A DNA stretch of 27,059 bases from a virus. The DNA is taken from IMG/VR virus record IMGVR_UViG_3300025732_000223, positions 1 to 27,059 of that record. One strand, given 5' to 3'. Positions 16,680-23,982 of the stretch are shown piece by piece. Positions within the stretch are counted from its first letter, which is position 1. The number at the start of each line of letters is the position of its first letter. Both the position numbers and the translations under genes were made by a program. The notes under the pieces were generated by a model, which did no database searches, was not told the origin of the DNA, and saw only the letters and a program-made list of their open reading frames with translations.

Positions 16680-17437
16680 TCGCGCCTAACTTTCATAATT
16701 TCAGCAATTAAACCATCGCCTCTGACATCCAATGTGATGTCAGGCATGACAGTATAAACCAACTGAAACTCATTAGCCTGTTGCGCCATTGCCATGTTAC
16801 ATAAAAATTTACGCTTGTGCGGCGGTTCGCCCACCATCACTTCAACTGTGCGGCCTGCTTTCTCACCCGAAAAGCGTTTTGTGCCATCTTCTTTGATGCA
16901 CGAATCGTAACCGTACAGAATGAATTTACGGAATCCCAACAAATAGCCTAGATTGATTGCGCGCAACCCACTGGTTGTGCCGCCACCAACTGCTAGGCGT
17001 GTGCCAATTTCTTTCATTTCATCATCGCTCGACCAGCTATTCCACAGCAGTATCTTTTTATCTGCCAAGTGGTCAAACATCACCGGATCGCAGCGCGATG
17101 CTAATAAATAGGTGGTGTGATCGTTTTTGCGCTGCACACCATTGCGCTTGTCACGCGGATCAAGATCAACCCACAAGTCGGGTTCTAATCCGTTTTCGCA
17201 CAACCAATCGTGCGTGCCCTTGATTGAACAAATAGGCTTGCCCTGCTCTTTGTGCGCTTTTATTTCGTCAAAATACTCTGTCACTGAAGGCCCACTCCCC
17301 ACCAGCACGATAGTTCCATCGTGCGGGCAGGGGGCAGGGGTAAACTCCGGTAAACCACGATCCAACGCCGCGCGGATATTTTGAGCGAGTTCCGCAGGCT
17401 CGCCTGCGGCTTGAACCGAGATTTCCAGTTTTTGCAT
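16661..17437 (-). CDS. DUF115 / MptE-like protein
   Basis: A 258-aa protein with a DUF115-type core: IVLVGSGPS at about 43-51, ICSIKGTHDWLCENGLEPDLWVDLDPRD spanning about 69-96, then GGGTTSGLRAINLGYLLGFRKFILYGYD. This fold occurs in 6-hydroxymethylpterin pyrophosphokinase MptE and in flagellin glycosylation (Maf) proteins, so it binds a nucleotide or nucleotide-sugar. I chose the ATG at 17437, one base after the upstream stop; a TTG five codons earlier also exists. It leads the cassette directly behind the capsid decoration gene. Function (sugar transfer rather than pterin synthesis) is inferred from context. Confidence 0.75.
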   Translation of the reverse strand: MQKLEISVQAAGEPAELAQNIRAALDRGLPEFTPAPCPHDGTIVLVGSGPSVTEYFDEIKAHKEQGKPICSIKGTHDWLCENGLEPDLWVDLDPRDKRNGVQRKNDHTTYLLASRCDPVMFDHLADKKILLWNSWSSDDEMKEIGTRLAVGGGTTSGLRAINLGYLLGFRKFILYGYDSCIKEDGTKRFSGEKAGRTVEVMVGEPPHKRKFLCNMAMAQQANEFQLVYTVMPDITLDVRGDGLIAEIMKVRREWKLAA

Positions 17438-17438
17438 C

Positions 17439-17918
17439 TTAAGTGCCAGCAATACCCGAAGCGATATGCGGGTAACCTGCGATACAGGTCACAGCAGTCG
17501 CGTTGGAGATTGATGTCGTGGCTACCAAGCCGAACACGGCACCGCCTGACACCACAGCGTCATCAAGCACGCCCGATGTTGCAGTGGTGTAAAGAGGCAC
17601 GTTAGGGGCAGCATTAGCAGCAAGGTTAACCAAAACCTTACCACCCATTTGCACCCAACCGTAATAGCCCGAAGCGATGGATGTTTGCGCGAAGCCGATA
17701 CGCTTGCAAGTTGCTGCGAGCGTGGTGGTCATCATCTGCGCCTTTTGCGTGTCATAAATTGCGACAGCAGCGTAGGTGCTGATTTCCGACAGGGCTTGCA
17801 CATAAATGGCTTGACCACCATCCGACAAATTGACAACAGTACCCGTAGTGAACTGCGAGGTGCTGTCAACGTTGGTAAGGGTTACGCCAGCGGTGTTGCT
17901 AACTGAAAAAGTAGGCAT
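17439..17918 (-). CDS. Capsid decoration/head-stabilising protein candidate
   Basis: A 159-aa protein rich in Ala, Thr, Val and Gly with a beta-rich pattern (TTGTVVNLSDGGQAIYVQ, YYGWVQMGGKVLVNLAANAA, VPLYTTATSGVLDD). Such genes directly behind the coat gene in phages usually encode small beta-barrel decoration or cement proteins. AGGAG lies 8-12 nt before the ATG, similar to the SD of the capsid gene, fitting high expression. No signal or membrane segment is visible. Assignment rests on position and composition. Confidence 0.7.
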   Translation of the reverse strand: MPTFSVSNTAGVTLTNVDSTSQFTTGTVVNLSDGGQAIYVQALSEISTYAAVAIYDTQKAQMMTTTLAATCKRIGFAQTSIASGYYGWVQMGGKVLVNLAANAAPNVPLYTTATSGVLDDAVVSGGAVFGLVATTSISNATAVTCIAGYPHIASGIAGT

Positions 17919-17934
17919 TTTCTATGATCTCCTA

Positions 17935-19168
17935 TTAAGCAATCAGCACGCCGCAGAACTGCGGGCCGCTGCTTGTGAGGTTACCGGCCCAACCAATTAG
18001 CTTCACGATAGCGTCTTGGTTGACCGCTTGGCGTTCGCCACCGATTGGCACGAAATTACGATCCGCATGGGGACGGAACATCATGTATTTCGTGTTGAGG
18101 AACCACATGTGGTTAGCAGTAGCGGCTGAACCGATACCACCGTCGAGCACAACGTCGGATGCCATACCAGCGCCGAAATACTTCAGCGAGGCAAAGCCCG
18201 CGCCAGCCATTGACGAACCACTGTCGGTAATACGCTGAATCGACTGCAACGATTGCAGGTACAAGCGATAGTAGTTGTTGTCGGCAACGATCAGGTCAGG
18301 TTTGTCCGTACCGCGAATCAGTTGCACAGCGACCGAATCCATGTACTGCTGGATGTTGGACGCAGTGACAGCCGCACCGCCGTTGGTCACGCCCGAATAC
18401 GACACGGAACGCCAAAACGTCCACGCGGAGCGATCAATACCACCGTATGTGCCGGTCACAGGCGAATCAGGCACAGCAGCGCCCAAACCGGTGATGTTTT
18501 TGCCAGCGTTGCCGGTTCCATCCAAATAGATGTCCGAACCGATACGGTTAGCCAATTGCGCTTCGGCAACATTCATACGACCGTCAAGCAGGTCAATGAT
18601 CGCCTCTTTGCCGCTGTTCTGAATCATTTCCAAACCGCTGATCGACACTGCCGACGCGTATTGGGTAATTGAGAACTGAGCAGCCGAGATCGGGCTGTTT
18701 TGCGACACATTCAACACTTCGTAGCCGGAATAGCTATTGGTGTTGTTCGTTGTGCTGTCGTTGTACATAATTTCCTGGCAAGGTTGTTACGAGCTACAAC
18801 TGCTCGGCGTGGTCATTTCTGCCACACTCTCGAACTTAAATGACTTCAAGTTATATTCGAGTTCAGACTATCGCTTCACCTTTGCAGGTGTTCTCTCGCT
18901 TAGTCGTTCACGGTGCTTTCGCTTCCGCCTTGTTGTCCCCTTCGGGAGTTCCAAGTCAATCAGAGAGAATTCTCACATCTGCGTTTCAATGCAGAGTGAC
19001 CCCAACATTAAGGATTACGTTACCACCGGAAAACGGCTTAACGTTGCCGCGCTCTTTCAAACGACGCAGTAAAGCGTTGTTGTTTGTTACGTTATCAGCT
19101 AACTCACCGCTACGCGATTGGATGTTAGTCGCGATGATGTCGCTGATTGAACTATTGGCGAATGCCAT
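17935..19168 (-). CDS. Major capsid protein, gene split by a group I intron (exons 19168-19011 and 18778-17935)
   Basis: Exon 1 (19168-19011) gives codons 1-52 plus two bases; exon 2 (18778-17935) completes codon 53 and runs to the stop. Joined they make 1002 nt and a 333-aa protein. The junction reads GGNVIL-QEIMYNDS, the continuity I expect for this coat family, which also shows NSPISAAQFSITQYA, DIYLDGTGN, KPDLIVADNNYYRLYL and VNQDAIVKLIGWAGNLT. It should be an HK97-fold shell subunit working with the upstream scaffold and portal. SD AGGAG lies upstream of the ATG. Without splicing, translation stops at TGA 18988-18986 after 60 aa. A downstream ATG at 18768 begins a 277-aa frame that would lack the N-terminal arm; automated callers may report it as the whole gene. 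Confidence 0.9.
18779..19010 (-). ncRNA. ORF-less group I self-splicing intron in the major capsid gene
   Basis: The 232-nt intron runs from U 19010 to G 18779 on the minus strand. P1 pairs exon AUCCU (19015-19011) with intron GGGGU (19003-18999), with U.G at the splice site. P2: UCUGC 18995-18991 / GCAGA 18982-18978, extended by CAC/GUG. P3: UUCUCUC 18969-18963 / GAGAGAA 18897-18891. P4: CUUG 18955-18952 / CAAG 18932-18929. P5: UCCC/GGGA. P6: GCGG 18928-18925 / CCGU 18913-18910 with a GAAA-capped P6a. P7: GACUA 18905-18901 / UAGUC 18870-18866. P8: CACCU 18890-18886 / AGGUG 18881-18877. J8/7 is AAGCGA. P9 CUCGAA/UUCGAG, P9.1 GUGUGG/CCACGC and P9.2 CGAGC/GCUCG follow. P3 and P7 have the required interlocked order. 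P10 is not evident. Subgroup is not assigned; compact size resembles the Azoarcus and Anabaena tRNA introns. Confidence 0.92.
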
Positions 19169-19191
19169 TTTTCAATCTCCTAGTTAGTAAA

Positions 19192-20235
19192 TCAAAGTCG
19201 GCTTGTTATGCCATCAAACTGCTCGGCTAACAACGTCCGTCGGTCTTGTGCTTTAGTGGCGGGGGGCGCTCCGGGTGCGGAACTACGCACGCTCACTGCT
19301 GCTGCTCGCGCCGTTTTTGCCGCTTTATCAGCGACAGCCCTTTTCTGCGCGTCTAGCTTGGCTTGTGTGCTTGCTTGAACGCTTTCAAAAAGCTCCGGAT
19401 CGAGACGAATTGCTTTTTCATATGCATCATCTAACGTCTGCGCGACACCACTCTGTAGGAGTTGGATCATCGTGGGACGTGCTGCTTCAAAATGCTCTGC
19501 CTTTTGTGAAAAATGGTTAATTTCCGTCAAAAGTTGAGCATTCTTTTCTTGCTCCTGCTGTTCCCGCCAACTCATCACCTCGCCACGAATTCTGTTCAAT
19601 TCGTGCTGAAGCGCCGAAACATTGGGATCGGCAGGCATTTGTTGCTGCTGAATTTCTGTTACGCCCGACAAATCTACGCCATATTGCTGTGCAAGTCGAG
19701 CGAACAACGCGCGTTTTTGGTTGGGGTCGCTGTAGCGCAACGCATGGTCGGCTTCCATTAACGCCTTGACCGCCTGCGGCGCGTCAATACCCAAGCCTTG
19801 AATCGTCTGCATATATGGCTGCACGACTTCTTGAATCTGATCGGCAAATTTAGCCTTTTCTAGCAATGGCTGAACGCCAGCCTTCATTTGTTCTTCGCGC
19901 TGCCATGCGTATTCTTGCAGGCGCGGATCGGCGCTTGACCATGCTTCGTGATAGTCCTTTTTCCACGACGCAGGTGGACGCTTCCACACTGGCGGTTCTT
20001 CCACTTCCTCAACCGCAGGTTCTTCGGCGGGCTGCGCGTTCTTTGATACAAACTTGCCTGATTCGTCGCGCACGCGCGCACTGGGCTTTGTCTCGGCTGC
20101 GGGCGCTTCTTCTACCGCCTCTGCCTTTGCAGGCGCAGGCGCGGGTTCTGCGGATGCTTCGTTTTCAATTAACTCAAACTGCTCGGTCAAAAGGTCGCGG
20201 CGTGTTTCAGAATCGGCTTGTGTGATCTCAGACAT
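19192..20235 (-). CDS. Capsid scaffolding protein candidate
   Basis: A 347-aa acidic, Ala/Glu/Gln-rich helical protein. Residues about 1-85 are low-complexity (Ala, Pro, Glu). About 125-290 are helical and coiled-coil-prone (LQHELNRIRGEVMSWREQQ), and the C-terminus is basic/Ala-rich, then RRTLLAEQFDGITSRL. The last piece echoes the N-terminal RRDLLTEQFELIE, a short duplicated motif at both ends. Position directly before the coat gene, length near P22 scaffold (303 aa) and composition all support a scaffold that guides shell assembly and leaves. SD AGGGAG lies about 6 nt before the ATG. Confidence 0.8.
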   Translation of the reverse strand: MSEITQADSETRRDLLTEQFELIENEASAEPAPAPAKAEAVEEAPAAETKPSARVRDESGKFVSKNAQPAEEPAVEEVEEPPVWKRPPASWKKDYHEAWSSADPRLQEYAWQREEQMKAGVQPLLEKAKFADQIQEVVQPYMQTIQGLGIDAPQAVKALMEADHALRYSDPNQKRALFARLAQQYGVDLSGVTEIQQQQMPADPNVSALQHELNRIRGEVMSWREQQEQEKNAQLLTEINHFSQKAEHFEAARPTMIQLLQSGVAQTLDDAYEKAIRLDPELFESVQASTQAKLDAQKRAVADKAAKTARAAAVSVRSSAPGAPPATKAQDRRTLLAEQFDGITSRL

Positions 20236-20255
20236 TTGTTGCTCCCTGTGGGGGT

Positions 20256-20591
20256 TTAACGGCGGGTAAAACGCGCATCATCGCGCAATTTGCTCAGAAT
20301 TCTGTTTGCCTCTTTGTGCGTCATGTTGCCTACCTGCTGGCGCAAAATGTCGCGCCGTTGACTCTCAACAGGCGCGGGCGCACTGTTTTGCATCTTTTCG
20401 TTGCCAACTTCAATACAGCCATGTGCCTGCAAATGCTCGCGGTGACGGCTGCGGCTTGTAATCATCGAACCGTCAATCATGGATTGGTACGGTTGAATGT
20501 CGTTCATTACATAGTGCGCGGCTGGCTCGGCATCGTATTCGCCTTTCTCAATCGCCTCACCGTTGATATAAACCCAAGATCGTCTAGTCAT
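20256..20591 (-). CDS. Conserved phage protein between portal and scaffold
   Basis: A 111-aa protein with the conserved block RRSWVYINGEAIEKG, followed by YVMNDIQPYQSMIDGSMITS and SRSRHREHLQAHGCIEVGNE (residues about 28-64). I recognise this pattern from podoviral head modules, always near portal and scaffold genes, without a known function. The rest is charged and helical (RRDILRQQVGN). It overlaps the upstream gene by 4 nt (ATGA). Involvement in head assembly is inferred from location only. Confidence 0.75.
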   Translation of the reverse strand: MTRRSWVYINGEAIEKGEYDAEPAAHYVMNDIQPYQSMIDGSMITSRSRHREHLQAHGCIEVGNEKMQNSAPAPVESQRRDILRQQVGNMTHKEANRILSKLRDDARFTRR

Positions 20592-20947
20592 AGCAGTAAA
20601 AGTACGTCCTCGTCATCGGCTTCAATGTGTTTATCCCATACCTGCTGTGCTGCGTGCAGTTGCGAGATGATTGCGTCATAGTCAAACGTGGTGCCTGTAA
20701 GGATTTCGGCTTTGCTAGTGATGCCGTGTTCGCGCAACGGCTCGACGATTTCGGGCACATCTTCTTTGCCTTCAACAATGCGTTCGTAAACGGCAATAAG
20801 CTCGCGGCGCTTCGCTTCGCGGTTTTCGGCTTCCCGCTTAAAGCGGTCGCGTAGCTTGTCACCATCGTGCGTGTCAAGATCGATAAGCGTGGGAACGTAA
20901 TCCCACGTTGCCGAATCCCAAGTGCCTGTATCCCATCCACCATTCAT
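20588..20947 (-). CDS. Small head-module protein with Trp-Asp repeat N-terminus
   Basis: A 119-aa protein of unknown function. Residues 1-20 hold a Trp repeat (GGWDTGTWDSATWDYVP); about 25-65 are charged and helical (DRFKREAENREAKRRELIAV), and the C-terminus is acidic (DDEDVLLLL). It starts in a TAATG overlap with the portal stop and ends in an ATGA overlap with the next gene, so it is tightly coupled. A parallel frame gives a 119-aa shadow, but that lacks this pattern and coupling. The WDxGxW motif recurs in the tail hub protein. Confidence 0.7.
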   Translation of the reverse strand: MNGGWDTGTWDSATWDYVPTLIDLDTHDGDKLRDRFKREAENREAKRRELIAVYERIVEGKEDVPEIVEPLREHGITSKAEILTGTTFDYDAIISQLHAAQQVWDKHIEADDEDVLLLL

Positions 20948-23238
20948 TATTGGGTCTGTATTTCAACACCGATTGCTTTGCCATCAGGCCCACGAATAAT
21001 CCGTTTCGGCGCTGACATCACCTGCATCATCGTTTCCATTTTCTGCGCGGTATCAGCCATGCCTCTATGAAGCATTTCCACGCCTTCTAGCGCACTCTGC
21101 ACGCCCGCACCAAGCTCCTGTGTCATGCGCTCGGCGCTTGCGGTAGCGGCCTCGACAAGCGGTATATCCACGCCCGGATTCGACGAAATCCGCGCCACCG
21201 TGACCTTTGTCGCGGCTTCGAGTTCCGTTTTCCAACGCTGGAATTCTTCTTCGCGTGCAAGTTTTTCCGCTGCCATCTGCGCTTCGAACTGTTGCTTTTG
21301 CGCTTCTAACCGCGCCTCTGCGTCCAATTCCATTTGCTTCATCGCAGCATCGGCCTGCATCTTTGCTTGTGCCAGTTGCGCTTCCATTTGCGCTTTTGCC
21401 TGTGCTGCTTGCACATCTGCCTGCACGCGCATCTGATCGGATTGCTGCTGCGCCTGTAGCTTCATCATTTCCGGATCGGGTTTGGGTTGCGGGTTCATCG
21501 CGGCTTGCTGTTGCTTTTCCTTCAACTGATCGAGCGCCGCGTCTAACGCGCCTTCAATCGGTTTGGATTGCTTGAACGCGGTTACGCCAAACTTCATCAC
21601 TTCAATCAGCATCGGCGTAATTTCGGGCGATGCTTGTGCCACTGGCAGCGCTTCACGCAAGAACCCGCCAAACGCGGTGATGAACTCAACGCGATCCTGC
21701 TTCATTTGCGCTTCATCCAACTGCACCAAACTATCGGCAGCAACGTCAATTCGGAAGTTACGCAACGGACGGTCTTTGATTAGCTCAAGCGCCTGCGGGA
21801 TCATTTGCTGATCTTGCGGCACCATCTGCGCCGCAGCTGCGTAAGACAGAATCGTTTGCGGCTGAAACTTGGTGCAAATGATTTGCGCCTTGAGACGTAG
21901 CAATTCGGTCGCAAATAGCGCCACATCCTCTTGCATGGCCTTTAGACGCAGCGACGCAAACTGCCCTTTGATTTGCTGTGCGGTTGCGGTTTCAGAGGCA
22001 AATGACGCACCGCGCAAGATGTCCGATAGTCCTGTGATTTCGTAGATTTGGTTTTTGATATCTGCGCGCGCTTGGTAGCACTGATTGAGCGTGGAAGCCA
22101 GCATGTCAATTGGCAGCAAATCAATCGCGCCCTTTAGCCCGCCCTTTTCACCAAACGCCATCCAGTTATCCACAGGAATAAGCGCATTGTTTTCGCCTTC
22201 GGTCAACAATCGCTGCAATGCTGGCTGACTAGCATCGTAAACGCCGCGCACGCGCAATGCCTTGACCAAACCATCAATGCGGTCAGACAGGATGTCAAGT
22301 TCGACCGCCTGATCTTGATACAGCACAAAATCGGGCACAGGCACTAGCGTGTCGCTTGTCATCGTGGCATACAGCGGTTTAGCGCATGGGAAAAAGCCCT
22401 CAAGCCCCAACGGATCATCGCGCACGTCAATGTATTGCGGAGCGTTCTTGCTTAACCAATACACCTTGCCCGATTCTTTATCCCACAGTTCGCAAATCAT
22501 TGCGCGCGTGTGTTCTTTTGTCGATTGACCGTATTGCTTGAGCGTGTCGGGCGCGGAATCAAGCGGGATAGTTTTAGCTTTTTCTTCGCCGAATCGCTCG
22601 ATCAGCGCGTCCTTCGTCATATAAACCCAACGCCACACGCACGTCACTTCTTCCCATGTGCGTGCGATGGAATGACCGAAATCCTTCCAATGCACATAAT
22701 CAACCGGCGCGCATTCGTATTCGATTTCCTCTGCCATTTGCGGCATACCTGCGCTGCCATCTTCTGATTCAGCGTGCGGCTCGGTGTCCACATCTTCGGT
22801 AATCTCTAACCCATCTTCGGGAATGCCCACCGCGCGAACGTGCGGCTCATACCTCGCCCATGCCACGCCGCGACCACCAAGAAACCGATCTTCGACGCAT
22901 TGACGCATCGTGGCGCGGAAATCGGGGTAATGCTCAATCTCAAAGTCCAGCGCGCGCTCAACTAGCTGCGAGGCCACGCGACCGATTGGGTCATTGTCAC
23001 CGAAGCGACGCGACACATCGGCTTTTGGTAGGCGTGCGTAAACGGCGGGGATCAACGTCTGCACGTTTGACCACAGGATGTTGAACTTTGCCGTTTCGTT
23101 AGTGTTTTGGGAACGATTATCATCGCGGTAACGCTTGATGATTTTTTGTGTACGCGCTTCCCATTTCTTGAACTCACCGTCGTACTGAGCGATGACGTTC
23201 ATCCACTTTTGCACGCCTGTGCTTTGTTGTTCCATCAT
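20947..23238 (-). CDS. Portal protein, P22 gp1-like
   Basis: A 763-aa portal that forms the dodecameric DNA channel at one head vertex and docks the terminase. The N-terminus has WEARTQKIIKRYRDDN and FNILWSNVQTLIPAVYARLPK, hallmark portal sequences; the central domain has GRGVAWARYEP, YVHWKDFGHSIARTWEEV, DSDRIDGLVKALRVRGVYD-like helices and LYEITGLSDILRGAS-type segment near the stem. From about residue 590 on it is a long Gln/Ala/Glu-rich coiled coil (QAQQQSDQMRVQADVQAAQ), equivalent to a portal barrel. Length is close to P22 gp1 (725 aa). The ATG overlaps the upstream stop (ATGA), with AGGAA before it. Confidence 0.9.
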   Translation of the reverse strand: MMEQQSTGVQKWMNVIAQYDGEFKKWEARTQKIIKRYRDDNRSQNTNETAKFNILWSNVQTLIPAVYARLPKADVSRRFGDNDPIGRVASQLVERALDFEIEHYPDFRATMRQCVEDRFLGGRGVAWARYEPHVRAVGIPEDGLEITEDVDTEPHAESEDGSAGMPQMAEEIEYECAPVDYVHWKDFGHSIARTWEEVTCVWRWVYMTKDALIERFGEEKAKTIPLDSAPDTLKQYGQSTKEHTRAMICELWDKESGKVYWLSKNAPQYIDVRDDPLGLEGFFPCAKPLYATMTSDTLVPVPDFVLYQDQAVELDILSDRIDGLVKALRVRGVYDASQPALQRLLTEGENNALIPVDNWMAFGEKGGLKGAIDLLPIDMLASTLNQCYQARADIKNQIYEITGLSDILRGASFASETATAQQIKGQFASLRLKAMQEDVALFATELLRLKAQIICTKFQPQTILSYAAAAQMVPQDQQMIPQALELIKDRPLRNFRIDVAADSLVQLDEAQMKQDRVEFITAFGGFLREALPVAQASPEITPMLIEVMKFGVTAFKQSKPIEGALDAALDQLKEKQQQAAMNPQPKPDPEMMKLQAQQQSDQMRVQADVQAAQAKAQMEAQLAQAKMQADAAMKQMELDAEARLEAQKQQFEAQMAAEKLAREEEFQRWKTELEAATKVTVARISSNPGVDIPLVEAATASAERMTQELGAGVQSALEGVEMLHRGMADTAQKMETMMQVMSAPKRIIRGPDGKAIGVEIQTQ

Positions 23239-23522
23239 TTATTCCTTGCAGAAATAGCTTTAGCTTTTGCTCGCGCATCTTCTTTGCTTGACGCGCCCCA
23301 AGCACGCAGTGCAAGTGCAAGGCGAGTGGGTTCACCGTTCTTTTCCATCGGCCCCGACATGTTGCCCATCCGAGCCAAGAACGACGCACGGCGTGGGTTG
23401 TCACCCGACTTCACTGGCGGTTTCAATGTGCCACCAGTTTCGCGGTGATAGGACGCGCGCCCTTCGGCGTTTAAACCGCCGCTTGGGTTCTTGCCTTCAC
23501 TGCGTGTCCATGCTGCTGTCAT
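23235..23522 (-). CDS. Conserved hypothetical protein (DUF6321-like)
   Basis: A 95-aa basic protein: WTRSEGKNPSGGLNAEGRAS at residues 5-24, then LKPPVKSGDNPRRASFLARMG, GPMEKNGEPTRLALALRAWG at about 56-75 and a Lys/Arg-rich tail. The three blocks recur in small phage-encoded proteins near terminase and portal genes; I think they match DUF6321, but am not certain. No function is known. It overlaps neighbours by 4 nt on both sides, so it belongs to the same translational unit as terminase and portal. Confidence 0.75.
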   Translation of the reverse strand: MTAAWTRSEGKNPSGGLNAEGRASYHRETGGTLKPPVKSGDNPRRASFLARMGNMSGPMEKNGEPTRLALALRAWGASSKEDARAKAKAISARNK

Positions 23523-23680
23523 TTCTTGTTTTCCGGTTTAACTGTCTTAGCTGATTCACGGAACGCTTTTGCGGTCGGTGCGCCCGGTTCGCCGGGCTTA
23601 CGCATACGTTCGCCCGAACCGTGTTTGATCCGCTCCTGCTTGGCTAAGATATTGGCGTATAGCCCCGGCTTATTCATCAT
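23519..23680 (-). CDS. Small basic conserved phage protein
   Basis: A 53-aa basic protein (MMNKPGLYANILAKQERIK then GSGERMRKPGEPGAPTAKAF). The pattern GLYANIxAKxxRIxxGSGExMRxPGxxGAPT is one I recognise as a short phage/bacterial protein family without known function, usually near portal or terminase genes. I chose ATG 23680, which overlaps the upstream TGA (ATGA); ATG 23677 is equally possible. A longer frame starting at 23737 would run inside the upstream gene and is unlikely. Confidence 0.7.
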   Translation of the reverse strand: MMNKPGLYANILAKQERIKHGSGERMRKPGEPGAPTAKAFRESAKTVKPENKK

Positions 23681-23982
23681 GCCGAGAAGATGCCCACGCC
23701 GATAACCGATACACCTGCGCCTGTCGTGACTTTCCACGCACCGGTAGCCGAGCGCATGTTTAGCTCAATGCTATAAACGCCAATCGTTGTGCTAGCAGGC
23801 ACAACAGCAATAGATGTTGAGCCATCCAAGATGGTGACAGTGCCAGTTAGCGCGGTGCTAACCGTCACAACGATGCGATGCAAGTAATCGCCGACTGCAC
23901 CTGTGCCGCCCAAGACCTGCGCGGTCTGTGATGCTGCAACGGTTTCGTATGCATAAGCATAGGGATAAGATACGCCGCTCAT
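23677..23982 (-). CDS. Small beta-rich conserved phage protein
   Basis: A 101-aa protein with YETVAASQTAQVLGGTGAVG (residues 12-31), DYLHRIVVTVSTALTGTVTI, and NMRSATGAWKVTTGAGVSVIG near the C-terminus. It looks like a compact beta sandwich. Similar small proteins occur next to terminase genes in phages; whether they enter the virion is not known. It overlaps the terminase stop by 4 nt (ATGA). No catalytic motif or membrane segment is visible. Confidence 0.75.
   Translation of the reverse strand: MSGVSYPYAYAYETVAASQTAQVLGGTGAVGDYLHRIVVTVSTALTGTVTILDGSTSIAVVPASTTIGVYSIELNMRSATGAWKVTTGAGVSVIGVGIFSA

Noticed and set aside
18253-18672. 139-aa plus-strand frame
   Set aside because: Mirror of capsid exon 2 in an opposite frame; no family features.
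17935-19168. Capsid gene as a frameshifted pseudogene or two separate genes
   Set aside because: The two pieces join seamlessly after removal of 232 nt, the insert has a full group I fold, and a phage cannot do without its coat protein. An assembly error would not create the paired helices P1-P9.2.
18737-19187. Plus-strand reading frames over the intron (111 and 115 aa) as a homing endonuclease
   Set aside because: They contain no LAGLIDADG, GIY-YIG or HNH motif, lie antisense to the intron and run into the exons; they are chance frames.
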